14,137 bases of DNA, taken from contig JAAZGN010000097.1 of assembly GCA_012511185.1 (NCBI GenBank), positions 1 through 14,137 of the forward strand, written 5' to 3'. The position numbers and the translations under genes were made by a program. The notes beneath the pieces are model-generated. The model saw only the letters and a program-made list of their open reading frames with translations. It was not told the DNA's origin and searched no databases. Positions 13,735 to 14,137 of the stretch are shown here, piece by piece. Origin of the DNA: Clostridiaceae bacterium. GTDB lineage: Bacteria; Bacillota; Clostridia; Saccharofermentanales; DTU023. How positions within the stretch are numbered: the first letter of the stretch is position 1; each line of letters begins with the position of its first letter.

Positions 13735-14137
13735 ATGAAAGAGAAAACAAAAAGGAAGGGTCGCTTGTTAGTCTTGGTGGTTCTGGCGATGGTCCTTGGC
13801 CTCTTTGCAGCCACGCCTCGGGAGGTGCGTGCCGCATCAGACCCTGGCGAGATGGCACAAAAAATTAATAACTTCGTCCACGGTGGCCAAGGCGATCTTC
13901 TTGCCGAAGTTATCGGTGTCACCGTAAAAGTTACCGGTTCCGTCACTGGTGCGGTCAATACCTTGTATTTGGATCCCGATGAGGACGTGAAGGTACTCTG
14001 GATGGCTGAGTATTCCGGGAGCGGCTCTCCCTCGGGCAGCCTCCTGCGCACAACCGGCAAGGGAACCTTCGAAGTCGCGGCAGGCGGTGATATCGCCGGT
14101 ACGGGTTCCTATACCTTAATAAACGACTCAGGAAGCT
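13735..14137 (+). CDS. Second surface protein, paralogue of the preceding gene (partial, cut by window end)
   Basis: The first 134 codons are present; the gene continues past the window. The protein has the same signal peptide layout (MKEKTKRKG, hydrophobic LVLVVLAMVLGLFAA, likely cleavage after VRA) and the same N-terminal domain as the gene at 11649, aligning with only a one-residue gap and about 70% identity by eye. The start is set by AAAAGG before the ATG and by alignment with the paralogue. Differences fall mostly in surface-type residues; hydrophobic and Gly positions (TGSV, LDPD, KGTFEVAAG, DIAGTG) are kept. Whether it also has the beta-helix, threonine stalk and membrane anchor cannot be seen. 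Function unknown. Confidence 0.85.
   Translation, partial: MKEKTKRKGRLLVLVVLAMVLGLFAATPREVRAASDPGEMAQKINNFVHGGQGDLLAEVIGVTVKVTGSVTGAVNTLYLDPDEDVKVLWMAEYSGSGSPSGSLLRTTGKGTFEVAAGGDIAGTGSYTLINDSGS

Noticed and set aside
1..14137. CRISPR arrays, insertion sequences, tRNA or rRNA genes, prophage or defence genes
   Set aside because: None seen on either strand: no regularly spaced repeats, transposase or integrase motifs, or cloverleaf-like segments were found by reading.

Overview
The window looks like chromosomal DNA of a monoderm bacterium, most likely a Clostridia-type Bacillota of moderate GC content. This is inferred from the GatCAB genes, a Nudix-mazG-rqcP-divIC cluster resembling the Bacillota yabN/mazG-yabO-divIC neighbourhood, a DUF5058-like membrane protein, a SleB-like wall hydrolase, and surface proteins anchored by a C-terminal membrane helix. 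The genus cannot be told from the sequence alone. Most of the window is housekeeping DNA; the right end (about 11.4 kb onward) is the accessory-looking part.

Layout. 1-1599: the end of gatA and all of gatB, translationally coupled through an ATGA overlap. 1613-2695 (minus): an M42 metallo-aminopeptidase converging on gatB. 2696-3167: a gene-free stretch with a 9-bp inverted repeat and an AT-rich patch. 3168-4046: a secreted or anchored SleB-like wall hydrolase with a charged coiled-coil linker, closed by a strong terminator. 4193-7005: trkA-trkH, a two-gene K+ uptake operon whose second gene starts at a TTG overlapping the trkA stop; a 7-bp inverted repeat sits just before the trkA ribosome binding site. 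7199-8047 (minus): a DUF5058-like polytopic membrane protein, separated from trkH by a 14-bp perfect hairpin. 8139-8441: a small protein resembling DUF2007. 8458-9294 (minus): endonuclease IV with all nine metal ligands. 9363-11347 (minus): Nudix hydrolase, MazG, RqcP and DivIC/FtsB-like, combining nucleotide housecleaning, ribosome quality control and septum formation. The sporulation genes yabP and yabQ, which lie between yabO and divIC in Bacillus, are absent.

11451 to the end: two tandem paralogous genes for large secreted surface proteins; the second runs off the window. The complete one has a signal peptide, a GG-rich beta-helix-like repeat region, a 19-threonine tract in a Thr-rich stalk and a C-terminal membrane anchor. 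Each gene is preceded by a 132-bp leader block that is about 90% identical between copies (counted by eye). The block carries a TTACAA-N17-TATAAT promoter and two small adjacent hairpins in the predicted 5' UTR. The leader is more conserved than the proteins' own N-termini (about 70% identity), and one 48-bp coding patch differs at a single base. This looks like an expanding surface-protein family carried as promoter-leader-gene cassettes, with possible gene conversion between copies. It is the most interesting part of the window.
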